NCBI RefSeq assembly: GCF_040655075.1
Contig: NZ_JBFAJC010000007.1
Span: 62,001 to 126,000 of the forward strand
Direction: 5' to 3'
Origin: Actinoallomurus sp040655075
GTDB lineage: Bacteria; Actinomycetota; Actinomycetes; Streptosporangiales; Streptosporangiaceae
DNA length: 64,000 bases
How positions within the stretch are numbered: position 1 is the stretch's first letter; every line of letters starts with the position of its first letter. Positions 55,158 through 64,000 of this stretch are shown in pieces. Under the pieces are notes generated by a model, which saw nothing but the letters and a program-made list of their open reading frames with translations, did not search any database and was not told the DNA's origin. The position numbers and the translations under genes are program-made.

Positions 55158-56666
55158 ATGGTCATGGCATGGAACGTGAGGCAGCACTCGGTGCTGGCCG
55201 GTCGCTACGAGTTGCTGAGCCCGCTCGGCCGCGGCGGCATGGGCCAGGTCTGGGAGGGCGAGGACCGGCAGCTGGAACGGCGCGTCGCGGTCAAGCTCCT
55301 GACCGAGGACACCCTCGCCGGCCACACCCGCCCGGACGAACTCGCCCGCCGGTTCGCCCGCGAGGCGGCCGTCACGGCCGGACTCCGGCATCCCGGAGTT
55401 CCCGCCGTGTACGACGCCGGCACGTACGAGGGCGGGCTGTTCCTCGTCCTGGAGCTCGTCGAGGGCCGCACCCTCGGCGACCTGATGGCCGAGGAGGGCC
55501 CACTGCCGCTGCCCTGGGCGGCCGGGATCGGCGCGCAGGTCGCGGCGGTGCTCGCCGCCGCGCACGAGCGCGGCCTCGTCCACCGCGACGTCAAACCGCA
55601 GAACGTCATGGTCACCGGCGACGGCGCCGTCAAGGTGCTCGACTTCGGCGTCGCCGCCCTGATCGACCAGACGGCGCTCTCCCGGCTCACCCGTACCGGC
55701 CAGCCGATCGGCACCCCCGCGTACATGGCGCCCGAGCAGCTGCGCGGCCTGCCGACCGGCCCGCACACCGACCTGTACGCGCTCGGGTGCGTGCTGCACG
55801 AGATGCTCGCCGGCGAACCCGTCTTCGACGGCGCCTCACCCGCCGAGCTCATGCAGCGCCAGCTCGAACAGGCCCCCGCCCCACTGCCCCGCGACGACGT
55901 GCCCGCCACGCTGGAGACACTGGTCCGGCAACTCCTGGAGAAGGACCCGGCACGCCGCCCCACGACCGCCCGGGAGACGTACGACCGCCTTCTCCCGCAC
56001 GTCGTCCCGCCGGGCCCGCTCGGCGAGATCGGTATCGTGCAAGACAGCGGCCCGCACCTCTATGCCCGCGTGCTCGTGCGCCTGTCCGGTACGGCTGCCC
56101 CGCAGCCCGCTCCCGACGCAGCGGCACCGGCCGACCGGCTCGGCGGCACAGGCCGGGCAGAGACCCGGCAGGCGCGGCACGGAGCGGCAGGCGATCCTCA
56201 CCCGCACGCTTCCGCAACCGGCGCTCGCGGCACGGGCGGGCATCGGCCGGCGGCCGTCCCCGACCGATCCGCCATGGACGCCGGAACCGTTCCGGGGCGC
56301 GGCGGCGCCGCACCTGTCGGGCACCGTCCGCCGGAGCCGTACGGGATCGGGTGGAAGGTGCACCACAGCCTCTGGATGGCGCCGACGCTGGCCTTCGGCG
56401 CGGGCACCTGGCTGTCATTCGGCTACATCGCGCTCCGGCACCGGCGGCCTGCGTGGCTCGTCGCCGCGGCGGTCTATCTCGTACTGGCGGTCGTCGCCTT
56501 CGTCCTGATCGGCAGCGGCCCCGAGAACGACACCGACACCGTCCAGACGACGGTGGGCATGGTGCTGGCCCTGCTCCTGTGGCCGGCCGGAATCCTCCAC
56601 GCCCTGTGGGTCAACACGACGACACGCTTGCGCCTGCTGGAGCGCCGCGCCTCCGACCCGAGGTGA
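55158..56666 (+). CDS. membrane Ser/Thr protein kinase
   Basis: The 502-residue protein has a complete Hanks kinase domain (about 15-285): GRGGMGQVWEG, Lys46 (VAVKLL), HRDVKPQN with Asp144, DFG at 162, and APE. A Pro/Ala-rich linker (290-395) follows. Three C-terminal helices (about 405-427, 437-457, 472-492) anchor it without a large external sensor. Most actinobacterial kinases have one helix and an external domain, so the three-helix tail is unusual. It starts 13 bases after the methyltransferase, implying coexpression. Confidence 0.9.
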   Translation: MVMAWNVRQHSVLAGRYELLSPLGRGGMGQVWEGEDRQLERRVAVKLLTEDTLAGHTRPDELARRFAREAAVTAGLRHPGVPAVYDAGTYEGGLFLVLELVEGRTLGDLMAEEGPLPLPWAAGIGAQVAAVLAAAHERGLVHRDVKPQNVMVTGDGAVKVLDFGVAALIDQTALSRLTRTGQPIGTPAYMAPEQLRGLPTGPHTDLYALGCVLHEMLAGEPVFDGASPAELMQRQLEQAPAPLPRDDVPATLETLVRQLLEKDPARRPTTARETYDRLLPHVVPPGPLGEIGIVQDSGPHLYARVLVRLSGTAAPQPAPDAAAPADRLGGTGRAETRQARHGAAGDPHPHASATGARGTGGHRPAAVPDRSAMDAGTVPGRGGAAPVGHRPPEPYGIGWKVHHSLWMAPTLAFGAGTWLSFGYIALRHRRPAWLVAAAVYLVLAVVAFVLIGSGPENDTDTVQTTVGMVLALLLWPAGILHALWVNTTTRLRLLERRASDPR

Positions 56667-56681
56667 TCTCCCGATCAGCCA

Positions 56682-57245
56682 CTACTTGATGGGCTTCAAG
56701 CTCAGGTGGGTGACCCAAGCCTCGCAGTGGCCGCCGGTGCCCTTGTCGAAATCGACCCAGAAGACGTTGGCGAGAGCACCGAGGTTACCGACGCCCAGGT
56801 AGGCGTACTGAATCCACGGAGCCTTGTGCCAGTGGTTGTCCTCTTTGGCGTTCCAGCCGGTGTAGCCGGCGCCGCCGCTGTACCGCCAGGTGCCCGTGGC
56901 CTGCTTGACGGCCTCGATGTCCATCACGCGGGTGTTGGCGTGGTTGCCGCTGGTCTTCTGGATGGCATAACCCCACTCGACGATCGGAACGACCGGCTTC
57001 TTCTTGGTCGGCTTGGCGGTGGTCTTCACGTAGCCCTTGAACCAGCGGCCCTTGGCCTTGCAGCTCGCGTAGGCGATGTACTTGCCCTTGGGCAGCCCCG
57101 TGACCTGGGTGGTCACATAGCGCGTGTCCCGGCTGGTGCCGGCGGACGCGGCCGAGGCGGGCATGGCGAGAGACGCGGCGACGGCGGTCGCGGCCACGGT
57201 GGCCAGCGACAGCGTCCTGATCCGAGCGACGGTCGAGGTGGGCAT
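56682..57245 (-). CDS. secreted protein of unknown function
   Basis: The 187-residue protein has a typical Sec signal peptide (MPTSTVARIRTLSLATVAAT, cleavage after ASAASA). Mature protein has one intra-chain Cys pair candidate (ASCKAKG and GHCEAW), a Lys-rich KPTKKKP turn, and several Trp (YTGWNAKEDNHWHKAPW). No family is recognised. GGAGG precedes the ATG by seven bases. It is convergent with the kinase, only 15 bases apart. Confidence 0.75.
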   Translation of the reverse strand: MPTSTVARIRTLSLATVAATAVAASLAMPASAASAGTSRDTRYVTTQVTGLPKGKYIAYASCKAKGRWFKGYVKTTAKPTKKKPVVPIVEWGYAIQKTSGNHANTRVMDIEAVKQATGTWRYSGGAGYTGWNAKEDNHWHKAPWIQYAYLGVGNLGALANVFWVDFDKGTGGHCEAWVTHLSLKPIK

Positions 57246-57450
57246 GCTCTTACCTCCGATGATCGGGGGTGGTGGAGGAACCGAGCAAGATCATTAGCTA
57301 TGCCCCCGCCCCCTCGGAACCCAAGATCAACAAGGTTCACCGCCCGGCCGTACGCCGGCCACCGGCCGGTCACCGCGAGCTCGCGGAGCTTGAGGGCCCT
57401 GTGCAAGGAGGTGTTCGATGATAACGATCCGTGCGGTTGAAAGGTGAGTG

Positions 57451-58161
57451 ATGTCGTTCAAGGCCGAGCAGATCGCGAGGCTTGCCGAGTCCGGGTGGTC
57501 CCGCTGTGAATCCGTGGCCGAAGCGGTCGCGCGGGCCGGACTCCCGGCGGTCACGCCCGCCTACCTGGCGACGGCGTTCTCCGACGACCTGTGGGAGGCC
57601 GCCGAGAGTACGGTGCTCGCGCTCCGCGACCACTTCGCCTCGGCCCGCTTCGCGGATGAGACGACGTACGGCGTCCTGCTGGTGCCCGACCCCGGCAGGC
57701 TGGACACCCGGCGTCCGATGGCCGCGGCCGTCCGGGCGGACCAGCTCGGCGCACCCACGGACGACGTGTTCGACGAGCGGCTTCCCGCCGGTGTCCCCGG
57801 CATCCCGTCCGGCGGGCCGTGGACCATGGTCGCCACGGTGACCGGCGTGTACGGCCCGTCGCTGGGCAGCCACGACCAGGTCACGGCCGCGCCGCCGGCG
57901 TCGTTCACCGTCGCCGGCACCGACACCAGGGCGTTGATGATCCGCCAGCTCTGGGGTGCCCGCGTCTTGCAGGGCGGCCGCCACCTGCCCGACTGCGAAT
58001 CGAACCCGAGGTGGACGTTCACCCTGTTCCCCGGCGAGGGCCTCACCGATGGTCAGGCCGAGTCCGGCACGGTGCTCAAGGGCAAGGTGCGTTTCCGGCT
58101 CGGCAAGTCCGACCGCGGCATCGGATCGGCACGCGTGGCGCCCGCCATCGCCGTCACCTAG
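57451..58161 (+). CDS. conserved-type hypothetical protein
   Basis: The 236-residue soluble protein is not recognised. It starts MSFKAEQIARLAESGWSRCESVAEAV, a helical segment, and continues with a mixed domain rich in Val and Gly (GVLLVPDPGRLDTRRP, WTFTLFPGEGL). ATG 57451 has AAAGG seven bases upstream; an in-frame GTG is adjacent. The 205 bases upstream hold the two divergent promoters and no other gene. Confidence 0.65.
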   Translation: MSFKAEQIARLAESGWSRCESVAEAVARAGLPAVTPAYLATAFSDDLWEAAESTVLALRDHFASARFADETTYGVLLVPDPGRLDTRRPMAAAVRADQLGAPTDDVFDERLPAGVPGIPSGGPWTMVATVTGVYGPSLGSHDQVTAAPPASFTVAGTDTRALMIRQLWGARVLQGGRHLPDCESNPRWTFTLFPGEGLTDGQAESGTVLKGKVRFRLGKSDRGIGSARVAPAIAVT

Positions 58162-58233
58162 TGCCGGGTCCCGGCGAAGCCGAATCCGGATGCGCGTCCG
58201 GGCCTGCCGTCGTACGGTCCCGAAAAGGGGCAC

Positions 58234-58593
58234 TCAGACCGGGATGAACAGCGCCTCGTACGGTGGTTCGCCGACACCGGTCGTGACGTGCCCCGTTCCC
58301 GTGGTGTCGGCGGCGAGCACCAGGTCGCCGGGGCCAAAGCGACGCCGGCTGCCGTCGCTGACCGTTACCTCGATCGTTCCGCGCAGCATCACCACCCACT
58401 GCTCACGCGGTGCCGGGTGCGCGGTGCTGTCGAACGCGGCGCTGCGCAGGAACTGCACGCCACCGTTCGACGGCACTCCGCCGACCGACATGGCCGGCAC
58501 TCCGTCGGTGACGTGCCGGCGTTCGAGCGCGATCTCTCCGTCCTCGAACGCCGACCCGCCATCCTCAGTACGGACAATCTTCGTGAAGCGCAT
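58234..58593 (-). CDS. cupin-domain protein
   Basis: The 119-residue protein is a single small beta-barrel: STAHPAPREQWVVMLRGTIEVTVSDGSRRRFGPGDLVLAADTTGTGHVT. The usual metal histidines of motif 1 are partly replaced (HPAPREQW), and the second motif ends GTGHVT. A small-molecule-binding or isomerase role is possible. The metal site may be incomplete. Confidence 0.8.
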   Translation of the reverse strand: MRFTKIVRTEDGGSAFEDGEIALERRHVTDGVPAMSVGGVPSNGGVQFLRSAAFDSTAHPAPREQWVVMLRGTIEVTVSDGSRRRFGPGDLVLAADTTGTGHVTTGVGEPPYEALFIPV

Positions 58594-58715
58594 CAATTCG
58601 CTGCTATGAACCGGTTGCTCGACATCGACTGATCAGTCATGCGCAGCAGTGTGCAGCCCGGCCTCCGGCACCGCGATTCCCTGCAGGGAATCGCGCCGTG
58701 GTGTTCCCGGACGTC

Positions 58716-59390
58716 TCACCCGGTCGGTGCCGTCCCTGTGGACGGCAGTCGCAGCCCTGAGGGGGGCGCCGTCAGGACCGCTTCATCGAACAACGGCGGC
58801 GCACCCCATGACCCGACGTCGTGAAGATCGACCTCGCCACCGTTGAACTTCACCAAGCTGAAGACGACCTCGCCGCCAATGAACTCCGCATCACTGAAGG
58901 TGATCTGGCCGCCGGTGAACTTGGCATCGCCGAAGACAACCCTGCTCCCGGTGAACCCCGCGAAATTGAAAGCGACCTTGCCGTTGGCGAATCTCGCATT
59001 GCTGAAGGTGACCCTGCCGCCGGCGAACTCCCTCACCCGGTCATCGTCGGCGCGTAGCTGCTCGTGAAGCATGCGCTGCTGTTCGCGCACCTCAGCGACC
59101 TCGGCCAGGCGCTGCTTGCGGTAATTCATCACCAGCGCGGCCAACGCGCCCACTCCAGCCACCGTGCCCAGGACCAGCTTCAGCACGTCGAGCAGATCCC
59201 CGACCGACAGCGCCTTGTGCTGGGCCAGGTGCGGGAATCCCAGCACCGCCAGCCCCACCACGGTCACGGTCGCGAGCCCCACCCCCGCGCCGAGACCTGC
59301 GACCGTCAACGCCCGGCCGATCGGCCACAGGCCGGCTGCGGTCTCCCGCTCCCGCCGTGCCCGCAACTCCTCGCGTCCGTCCTCGCTCAT
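58716..59390 (-). CDS. membrane protein with pentapeptide-type beta-helix repeats
   Basis: The 224-residue protein has two transmembrane helices (about 24-46 and 62-82), a charged helix with QQRMLHEQLRADDD, and a repeat domain (about 120-185). The repeats read VTFSNARFANG, VAFNFAGFTG, VVFGDAKFTGG, ITFSDAEFIGG, VVFSLVKFNGG with a period near ten, as in pentapeptide-repeat beta-helices. This layout resembles actinobacterial membrane-anchored pentapeptide proteins. Start ATG 59390. Function unknown. Confidence 0.8.
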   Translation of the reverse strand: MSEDGREELRARRERETAAGLWPIGRALTVAGLGAGVGLATVTVVGLAVLGFPHLAQHKALSVGDLLDVLKLVLGTVAGVGALAALVMNYRKQRLAEVAEVREQQRMLHEQLRADDDRVREFAGGRVTFSNARFANGKVAFNFAGFTGSRVVFGDAKFTGGQITFSDAEFIGGEVVFSLVKFNGGEVDLHDVGSWGAPPLFDEAVLTAPPSGLRLPSTGTAPTG

Positions 59391-59602
59391 GAAGGGACCG
59401 TACGAAGCGAACACGCGGCGCGATGAGTCATATACGCCAGACGTCCACATCCGGCCTGAGACCACACCGCAAGCAGTCCCTGCGGCCCCGCACCGGAGCG
59501 GATAGGACGAGTCGGATCAATCGGCGTGCAACCGAAGCCGGCGGGCCGGGGTTCCCACTCCTGTACGAATCGACCCCCAATATTCGTCAGGAGCATGAGC
59601 CA

Positions 59603-61066
59603 ATGAGCCGGCAACGACAAGGCGGGGCGCTGCTCGCGGTCCTGCTGACGGCGCCCTTCCTCTCTCAGGCCGACGCCACGATCGCCAACGTCGCCACACC
59701 GGCCATCCAGAAGGACCTGCACGCGTCGGCGACATCCGCCGAGCTCGTCATCGGCGGATATCTGATCGCGTTCGCGGTGCTGCTGATCACCGGTGCCCGG
59801 CTGGGACAGACGCACGGGTACAAGCGGATCTTCATACTGGGCACCGGTCTGTTCATGGCGGCGTCGCTGCTCGCCGGGCTCGCGCCCGACGCGGCGGTGC
59901 TGGTGATCACGCGGGTCGTCCAAGGCGCGGGTGCGGCGCTGATGTTCCCGCAGGCCCTCACCGGCATCCAGCTGAACTTCGCCGCCGCCGAGCGCATCCG
60001 CGCGATCGGGCTCTACGGGATCGCGCTGTCCGGGGGCGCCGTCACGGGCCAGATCCTCGGCGGGGTGCTCATCACGGCCGACCTCGGGGGTACCGGCTGG
60101 CGGGCCATCTTCCTCGTCAACGTGCCCGTGTGCGCCGCCGCCATGGCCGCCGCGGCACGCCGCCTGCCCGCTGACCAGGGGCGCGGCGGCCAGAAGGTCG
60201 ACTTCACGGGCGTGGCGACGCTGTCGGTCACGGTGCTGCTGATCATCCTTCCGTTGATCCTCGGACGCCCCGAAGGCTGGCCGGCGTGGACGTGGGTGTC
60301 GCTCGCCGCGAGCGTCCCGGCCCTCGCGGTGTTCGTCGCCGTCCAGCGGCGCACGTCCGCCCGCGGGCAGGCGCCGCTGGTCAACCTCCGGGTGCTGACC
60401 AGACCGACGGTCGCGTGGGGCCTGTTCACCCTGATGGCCGCGACGGCGACCTACTACGCGCTGCTGTTCACCCTCGCCCAGTATCTGCAGAACGGCCTGG
60501 GGCACGGTCCGCTGGTCTCCGGGCTCATCCTGGTCCCCTGGGTGGCGGCGTTCGGGCTGGCCGGTCAGGCCGCCCGGCTCGTGCCCGGAAGGGTCGCCCG
60601 CGTGCTGCCGGTCGCGGGATGCGCGCTGCTCACCGCCGCCTACCTGACCATCAGCGCTTGCCTGTTCGCCGGTTCCCACGACCTCGGGCCACTGATCCCG
60701 TTGCTCGCCGCCGGCGGGTTCGGCCTCGGGACACAGTTCAGCTCCCTGCTCGGCCGCCTCACCAACGCCGTCCCGCCGCGCTACGCACCCGACATCAGCG
60801 GTGTCAGCACGACGGTCCTGCAGATCGGCGGGGCGCTCGGCGTGGCCGCCTTCGGAGCGGTCTACCTGAGCGGGGCGACACCGCACGACACACCGCGGAC
60901 CACCCACGCGTTCGCCGTCACCGCTCTCGTCCTGGGCTGCACCGCGCTGCTGTCCACCGCGTGCTCCTGGCTGACGGTACGCAGCGGCGACGGCCCGGCC
61001 GAGGACTCCTCTCCCACGGGATCCGGCGGATCGCCCGCCGACGATCAGGTCATCGCCTCCGCGTGA
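59603..61066 (+). CDS. MFS drug efflux transporter (DHA2 type)
   Basis: The 487-residue protein has 14 predicted helices: SQADATIANVATPAIQ in helix 1, GARLGQTHGYKRIF in loop 2-3, and GGAVTGQILGGVLI as motif C. It probably exports a hydrophobic drug by proton antiport. AGGAG lies nine bases before ATG 59603. It faces the SDR gene convergently, 31 bases apart. It has no dedicated adjacent regulator on its own strand. Confidence 0.9.
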   Translation: MSRQRQGGALLAVLLTAPFLSQADATIANVATPAIQKDLHASATSAELVIGGYLIAFAVLLITGARLGQTHGYKRIFILGTGLFMAASLLAGLAPDAAVLVITRVVQGAGAALMFPQALTGIQLNFAAAERIRAIGLYGIALSGGAVTGQILGGVLITADLGGTGWRAIFLVNVPVCAAAMAAAARRLPADQGRGGQKVDFTGVATLSVTVLLIILPLILGRPEGWPAWTWVSLAASVPALAVFVAVQRRTSARGQAPLVNLRVLTRPTVAWGLFTLMAATATYYALLFTLAQYLQNGLGHGPLVSGLILVPWVAAFGLAGQAARLVPGRVARVLPVAGCALLTAAYLTISACLFAGSHDLGPLIPLLAAGGFGLGTQFSSLLGRLTNAVPPRYAPDISGVSTTVLQIGGALGVAAFGAVYLSGATPHDTPRTTHAFAVTALVLGCTALLSTACSWLTVRSGDGPAEDSSPTGSGGSPADDQVIASA

Positions 61067-61097
61067 AAACCGGAACGCCCCGCCGGCGGCGAACGCA

Positions 61098-62021
61098 TCA
61101 GACGGCGTACGCGGCGGTGAGCCGTTCGGCGGCGTCCCAGAGCTCGCGTTCACGCTGTGGGTCGTACGACTCCTCCGACGACCGGGCCACGCGGTCACGG
61201 TCGAGGTAGGACCCGGTCGGCGCCTTGGTCCTGCCGAGGACGACGTCGGCGAGGTATCGCCCCGCGGCACCGCGGCCGGTCGCGAACGGGGTGAGGGCCA
61301 TCGCCGGCAGGATGAAGCGCATCGCGAACCGGGAGACGGGGTCGGCGTTGCGGGCGAGACCGGTGCCGGGGACGAAGCCTGGGTTGTAGGCGACGACATC
61401 GATCCCGGTCGGCAGGCGGCGCGCGTACTCGTGCACGAGGTAGATGGCGGCCAGCTTGCTCGTCGAGTACGCGGTACGCCCGGCGGCCGTGGTGTCCGGC
61501 TTGGGGAAGGCGCCCGTACGGGCCAGGACCTCCGGGGACTGCCAGACCGGGCCGGGCACCATGCCCAGGTTGTGCTTGAAGTCGCCGAAATGGGTGTCGC
61601 TGACCGTGATCACGATCCGGGCGGGAGCGGCGAAGCGGTCCTCGATGAGGCGGACGAACAGGTGGTTGGCGAGCACGTTGATCGCGAAGGTGGACTCGAA
61701 CCCGTCGGGGCCCTCGGTGAGCGCGTTCGTGTACTGCATGCCCGCGTTGCCCACGAAGCCGCGCAGCGGCGGCAGGTCACCACGGTCGAGCCGGTCCCGG
61801 ATCTCGGCGGCGGCCGACCGGACGCTCTCGAGCGAGCCGAGGTCCGCCGCGACGTACGGGACCGCGCGCCCACCGGCGCCGAGCTCCGCGGACAGCCGCG
61901 CGCCCGTGGACCCTCGGGCGACGACGAGGAGATGCACGTCCGGCGACTCGCGCAGGATGAGCTCCGCGGCGACGCGGCCGATGCCACGGGTGGCGCCCGT
62001 CATGACGATGGTGGACTGCAC
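61098..62021 (-). CDS. short-chain dehydrogenase/reductase
   Basis: The 307-residue Rossmann enzyme has TGATRGIGR for the cofactor, NAGMQYT, catalytic YSTSK, and an extended C-terminus as in the protochlorophyllide-reductase-like/RDH group. It acts on an unknown alcohol or ketone. The GTG start at 62021 is supported by AAGGAG six bases upstream; GTG 62036 overlaps that site. It is divergent from a third XRE/MmyB-type regulator. Confidence 0.9.
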   Translation of the reverse strand: MQSTIVMTGATRGIGRVAAELILRESPDVHLLVVARGSTGARLSAELGAGGRAVPYVAADLGSLESVRSAAAEIRDRLDRGDLPPLRGFVGNAGMQYTNALTEGPDGFESTFAINVLANHLFVRLIEDRFAAPARIVITVSDTHFGDFKHNLGMVPGPVWQSPEVLARTGAFPKPDTTAAGRTAYSTSKLAAIYLVHEYARRLPTGIDVVAYNPGFVPGTGLARNADPVSRFAMRFILPAMALTPFATGRGAAGRYLADVVLGRTKAPTGSYLDRDRVARSSEESYDPQRERELWDAAERLTAAYAV

Positions 62022-62162
62022 GGGAGGCTCCTTCACTGGTCAGCGTCCGGTTCGGCGCGTCCCCAACGTTCGCCGCCCTCGCCACCGCCGACCAGTGCCG
62101 TGCCCGTCAGTAGGACCGGCAGTACCCAGGCTCGTCCGGCGCCGAGTCGCGACAATGGACCC

Positions 62163-63029
62163 ATGGCTGCCCCCCGCTCCGGCTTCGGCGCACTCCTGCA
62201 CGCCTGGCGCGACCGCCTCTCCCCGGCCGACGCCGGCTTCACCGTGACGGCCGGCCGCCGTGCTCCGGGACTACGCCGCGAGGAGCTCGCGCAGCTGGCC
62301 GGGCTCTCGGTCGACTACGTCCTGCGGCTGGAGCAGGGACGCGCGAAGAATCCCTCGGCCCAGGTCGTCGGCGCCCTCGCCCGAGCCCTTCAGCTCTCCC
62401 GGGCCGAGCGGGACCAGCTGTACCGAAGCGCCGGGCTCCTGCCACCACAAGACGGGACGATCAACACCCACGTGCCCCCGGGCGTCCAGCGGCTCGCCGC
62501 GCGCCTTGGGGACTTCCCGATCGGGGTGTTCGCCGCCGACTGGTCCCTTGTGTGGTGGAACCCCCTGTGGAGCGCACTGCTCGGCGACCCCACCTTGGTC
62601 CCGGCCGACGAGCGGAACCTCGCCCGCGCCGTCTTCGGGAACGGTGCCGCTCATGCCGCGGTGCGTCCCGTCCGGTCCGAACGCGGCGAGGACGCCTTGC
62701 CGACGGCGATCGTCGCCGATCTCAAGGACACCGTGTCCCGCTATCCCGCGGATCCTCAGCTCGCGCGTCTCGTGGAGGACCTCCGAGCATCCGACGCCTT
62801 CGCTCACCACTGGGCCACGGCGACGGCAGCCCAGCACACGACCGACCGGAAGACGATCCTGCATCCGGAAATCGGCGAGATCGAGCTCGACTGCGATGTC
62901 CTCGTCGTTCCGGGCGCGGACCTCCGAATGGTCACCTACACGGCGGCGGCCGGAAGCAGCGACGCGGGAAAGCTCGACCTCCTTCGCGTCACAGGCGGCC
63001 GTACCACCACCGCCCGACCCACGACGTGA
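62163..63029 (+). CDS. XRE-family regulator with MmyB-like ligand domain (third)
   Basis: The 288-residue protein has an XRE helix-turn-helix (APGLRREELAQLAGLSVDYVLRLEQGR) and an MmyB-type ligand domain with GVFAADWSLVWWNPLWSALLGD, RNLARAVFG and HPEIGEIELDCDVLVVPGADLR. It diverges from the other two in sequence and does not carry their promoter block. The adjacent divergent SDR is the probable target across 141 bases. Confidence 0.9.
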   Translation: MAAPRSGFGALLHAWRDRLSPADAGFTVTAGRRAPGLRREELAQLAGLSVDYVLRLEQGRAKNPSAQVVGALARALQLSRAERDQLYRSAGLLPPQDGTINTHVPPGVQRLAARLGDFPIGVFAADWSLVWWNPLWSALLGDPTLVPADERNLARAVFGNGAAHAAVRPVRSERGEDALPTAIVADLKDTVSRYPADPQLARLVEDLRASDAFAHHWATATAAQHTTDRKTILHPEIGEIELDCDVLVVPGADLRMVTYTAAAGSSDAGKLDLLRVTGGRTTTARPTT

Positions 63030-63243
63030 TCGTCCCGGGCCGGGCGGCGGAGACCGCCCGCACGCCCGGCCGGACGAATCGCGTGTTCGAGACGCCCTCG
63101 GGAGAGGGGCACCCGTCAGCTACACGACGTTATGAACCTCACGTCGGTGACGACGTAGCCGAGGGTCCGTACCTCACGGAGATCCGGGTTCGTGTGATCG
63201 CCACTCCGGTCAGCATCGTGTCTCGTACGGGCATGCTGTCCAG

Positions 63244-63849
63244 GTGCACTACTGCCAGTCCTGCGAGAAGCCAGTCGCCATGGAGCCGCGCAACGGGCGC
63301 GCGGTCTGCCCCGAGTGCGGCCGCACGGATGACGCTGCCGCACTCGGGCCGCTGTTCATCGTCACTGGCGCTTCCGGCTCGGGTAAAACCGCCGTCCTCG
63401 CCCCACTCGCCCGCAGGCTGCAAGGCCGCTGCATCACCTTCGACGCCGACCTGCTCATGGACGCCGCAGCCGCGCTCAGCGGCGGCCAACCGATCGACTG
63501 GCCCGCATTCCGTGGCGCATGGCTGGCCGTTGCTCACGGCGTCGCCCAATCGGGGATGCCCACGGTCCTGCTCGGACCGTTCATCCCCAGCCACCTCAAG
63601 GATCTCCCCGCCCGCCGCTGGATCGCGGACATCCATTTCATCGTGCTCGACTGCCCGGATGAGCTGCGGCGCACCCGTATCAGCACCCGCCCTCCCTGGC
63701 GAAGCCGCGACATCGAAGAGCAAGTCGAATTCGGTCAATGGCTCCGCCGCAACATCACCGACCGCGTCGACACCAGCAGCGGAACCCCAGAAGACACCGC
63801 AGCGGCCATCGCCGCCTGGATCGACCGCCACCTCACAGACACCCAATAG
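63244..63849 (+). CDS. zinc-ribbon P-loop ATPase/kinase-like protein
   Basis: The 201-residue protein has an N-terminal zinc ribbon (YCQSCEKPV and CPECGR) followed by a P-loop GASGSGKT (about 41-48). The ITFDADLLM segment resembles the acidic substrate site of small-molecule kinases, and a lid region RTRISTRPPWRS follows. It resembles AAA_33/uridine-kinase-like small proteins fused to a ribbon. GTG start at 63244. Substrate unknown. Confidence 0.75.
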   Translation: MHYCQSCEKPVAMEPRNGRAVCPECGRTDDAAALGPLFIVTGASGSGKTAVLAPLARRLQGRCITFDADLLMDAAAALSGGQPIDWPAFRGAWLAVAHGVAQSGMPTVLLGPFIPSHLKDLPARRWIADIHFIVLDCPDELRRTRISTRPPWRSRDIEEQVEFGQWLRRNITDRVDTSSGTPEDTAAAIAAWIDRHLTDTQ

Positions 63850-64000
63850 GGCGTCAAGTGACGATTGCGGTCATGGGCATGACCTCGCCATCTGCGGCAA
63901 TCTTGTACGACGTGGCCGCCGTACGGCTTGGAACGAAGTGGGGCGGGCCACCCGGACCTCGAAGGCCTCACCGGAGCGGATTATGGGACTTTCTTCCGTC
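63850..64000. other. no supported feature
   Basis: The last 151 bases carry an open GTG frame that reaches the window edge without a recognised domain. Nothing can be supported here. Confidence 0.4.

Noticed and set aside
53273..56666. Calling the methyltransferase-kinase pair a Pgl/BREX defence system
   Set aside because: No PglZ phosphatase, no BrxC/PglY ATPase and no nuclease are present in the window.
63850..64000. Possible new gene running off the window end
   Set aside because: Short, no domain, weak codon pattern.

Overview
The window is GC-rich (third codon positions are mostly G or C) and reads as chromosome of a filamentous or related high-GC actinobacterium. Support comes from a HrdB-type primary sigma factor (23436-25082) close to a ParE-type topoisomerase subunit (17841-19934), with a ParC-type partner at 4918-7434. 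Other pointers are a DUF7455 zinc-ribbon protein, actinobacterial HhH-GPD and PP2C/PAS/GAF genes, an F420-type oxidoreductase and many GTG starts, some TTG starts and ATGA overlaps. A member of the Streptosporangiales/Thermomonosporaceae is my best guess, by inference only. No rRNA, tRNA or CRISPR array was seen.

Layout. 1-700: 3' part of an IS200/IS605 TnpB gene with its structured right end. 795-3541: ABC-2 exporter plus two-component operon whose sensor kinase has lost its catalytic core. 3644-7434: lactate monooxygenase-like flavoenzyme divergent from parC. 7522-12044: MFS pump with its TetR regulator and two near-identical operators, a GNAT, an alpha/beta hydrolase, a PadR regulator and a small unknown. 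12209-17689: two-component system with DUF1453 protein, MMPL transporter, and ArsR plus a small coiled-coil membrane protein. 17841-28307: housekeeping block (parE, ABC-2 exporter, DUF7455, yaaA, hrdB, PP2C phosphatase, DNA glycosylase). 28592-32050: molybdopterin oxidoreductase with cytochrome b, small proteins, and a 498-residue unknown. 32134-36593: TetR and the 5-oxoprolinase operon (DUF1445, pxpA, pxpB, pxpC) with two micro-ORFs chained between pxpB and pxpC; a tautomerase gene lies antisense inside the pxpC frame. 36874-41185: ABC/FtsX exporter, sensor kinase and regulator. 41293-47968: a plastic accessory stretch with a frameshifted LLM oxidoreductase, MarR, DUF2255, an MFS remnant, and two paralogous XRE/MmyB-type regulators with two aldo/keto reductases. 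48036-53071: PadR-controlled ABC exporter, LuxR regulator, lipoprotein. 53273-56666: DNA N6-methyltransferase with an N-terminal helix-turn-helix, followed by a membrane Ser/Thr kinase. 56682-63849: secreted protein, cupin, pentapeptide-type membrane protein, MFS pump, SDR with a third XRE/MmyB-type regulator, and a zinc-ribbon P-loop protein.

Recurring themes are small-molecule exporters paired with local regulators, oxidoreductases beside XRE/MmyB-type regulators, and very tight translational coupling. The points most worth following are the coupled micro-ORFs inside the 5-oxoprolinase operon, the methyltransferase-kinase pair, and the duplicated regulator/reductase region with its conserved promoter block. 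All family names come from reading motifs; no database search was run.
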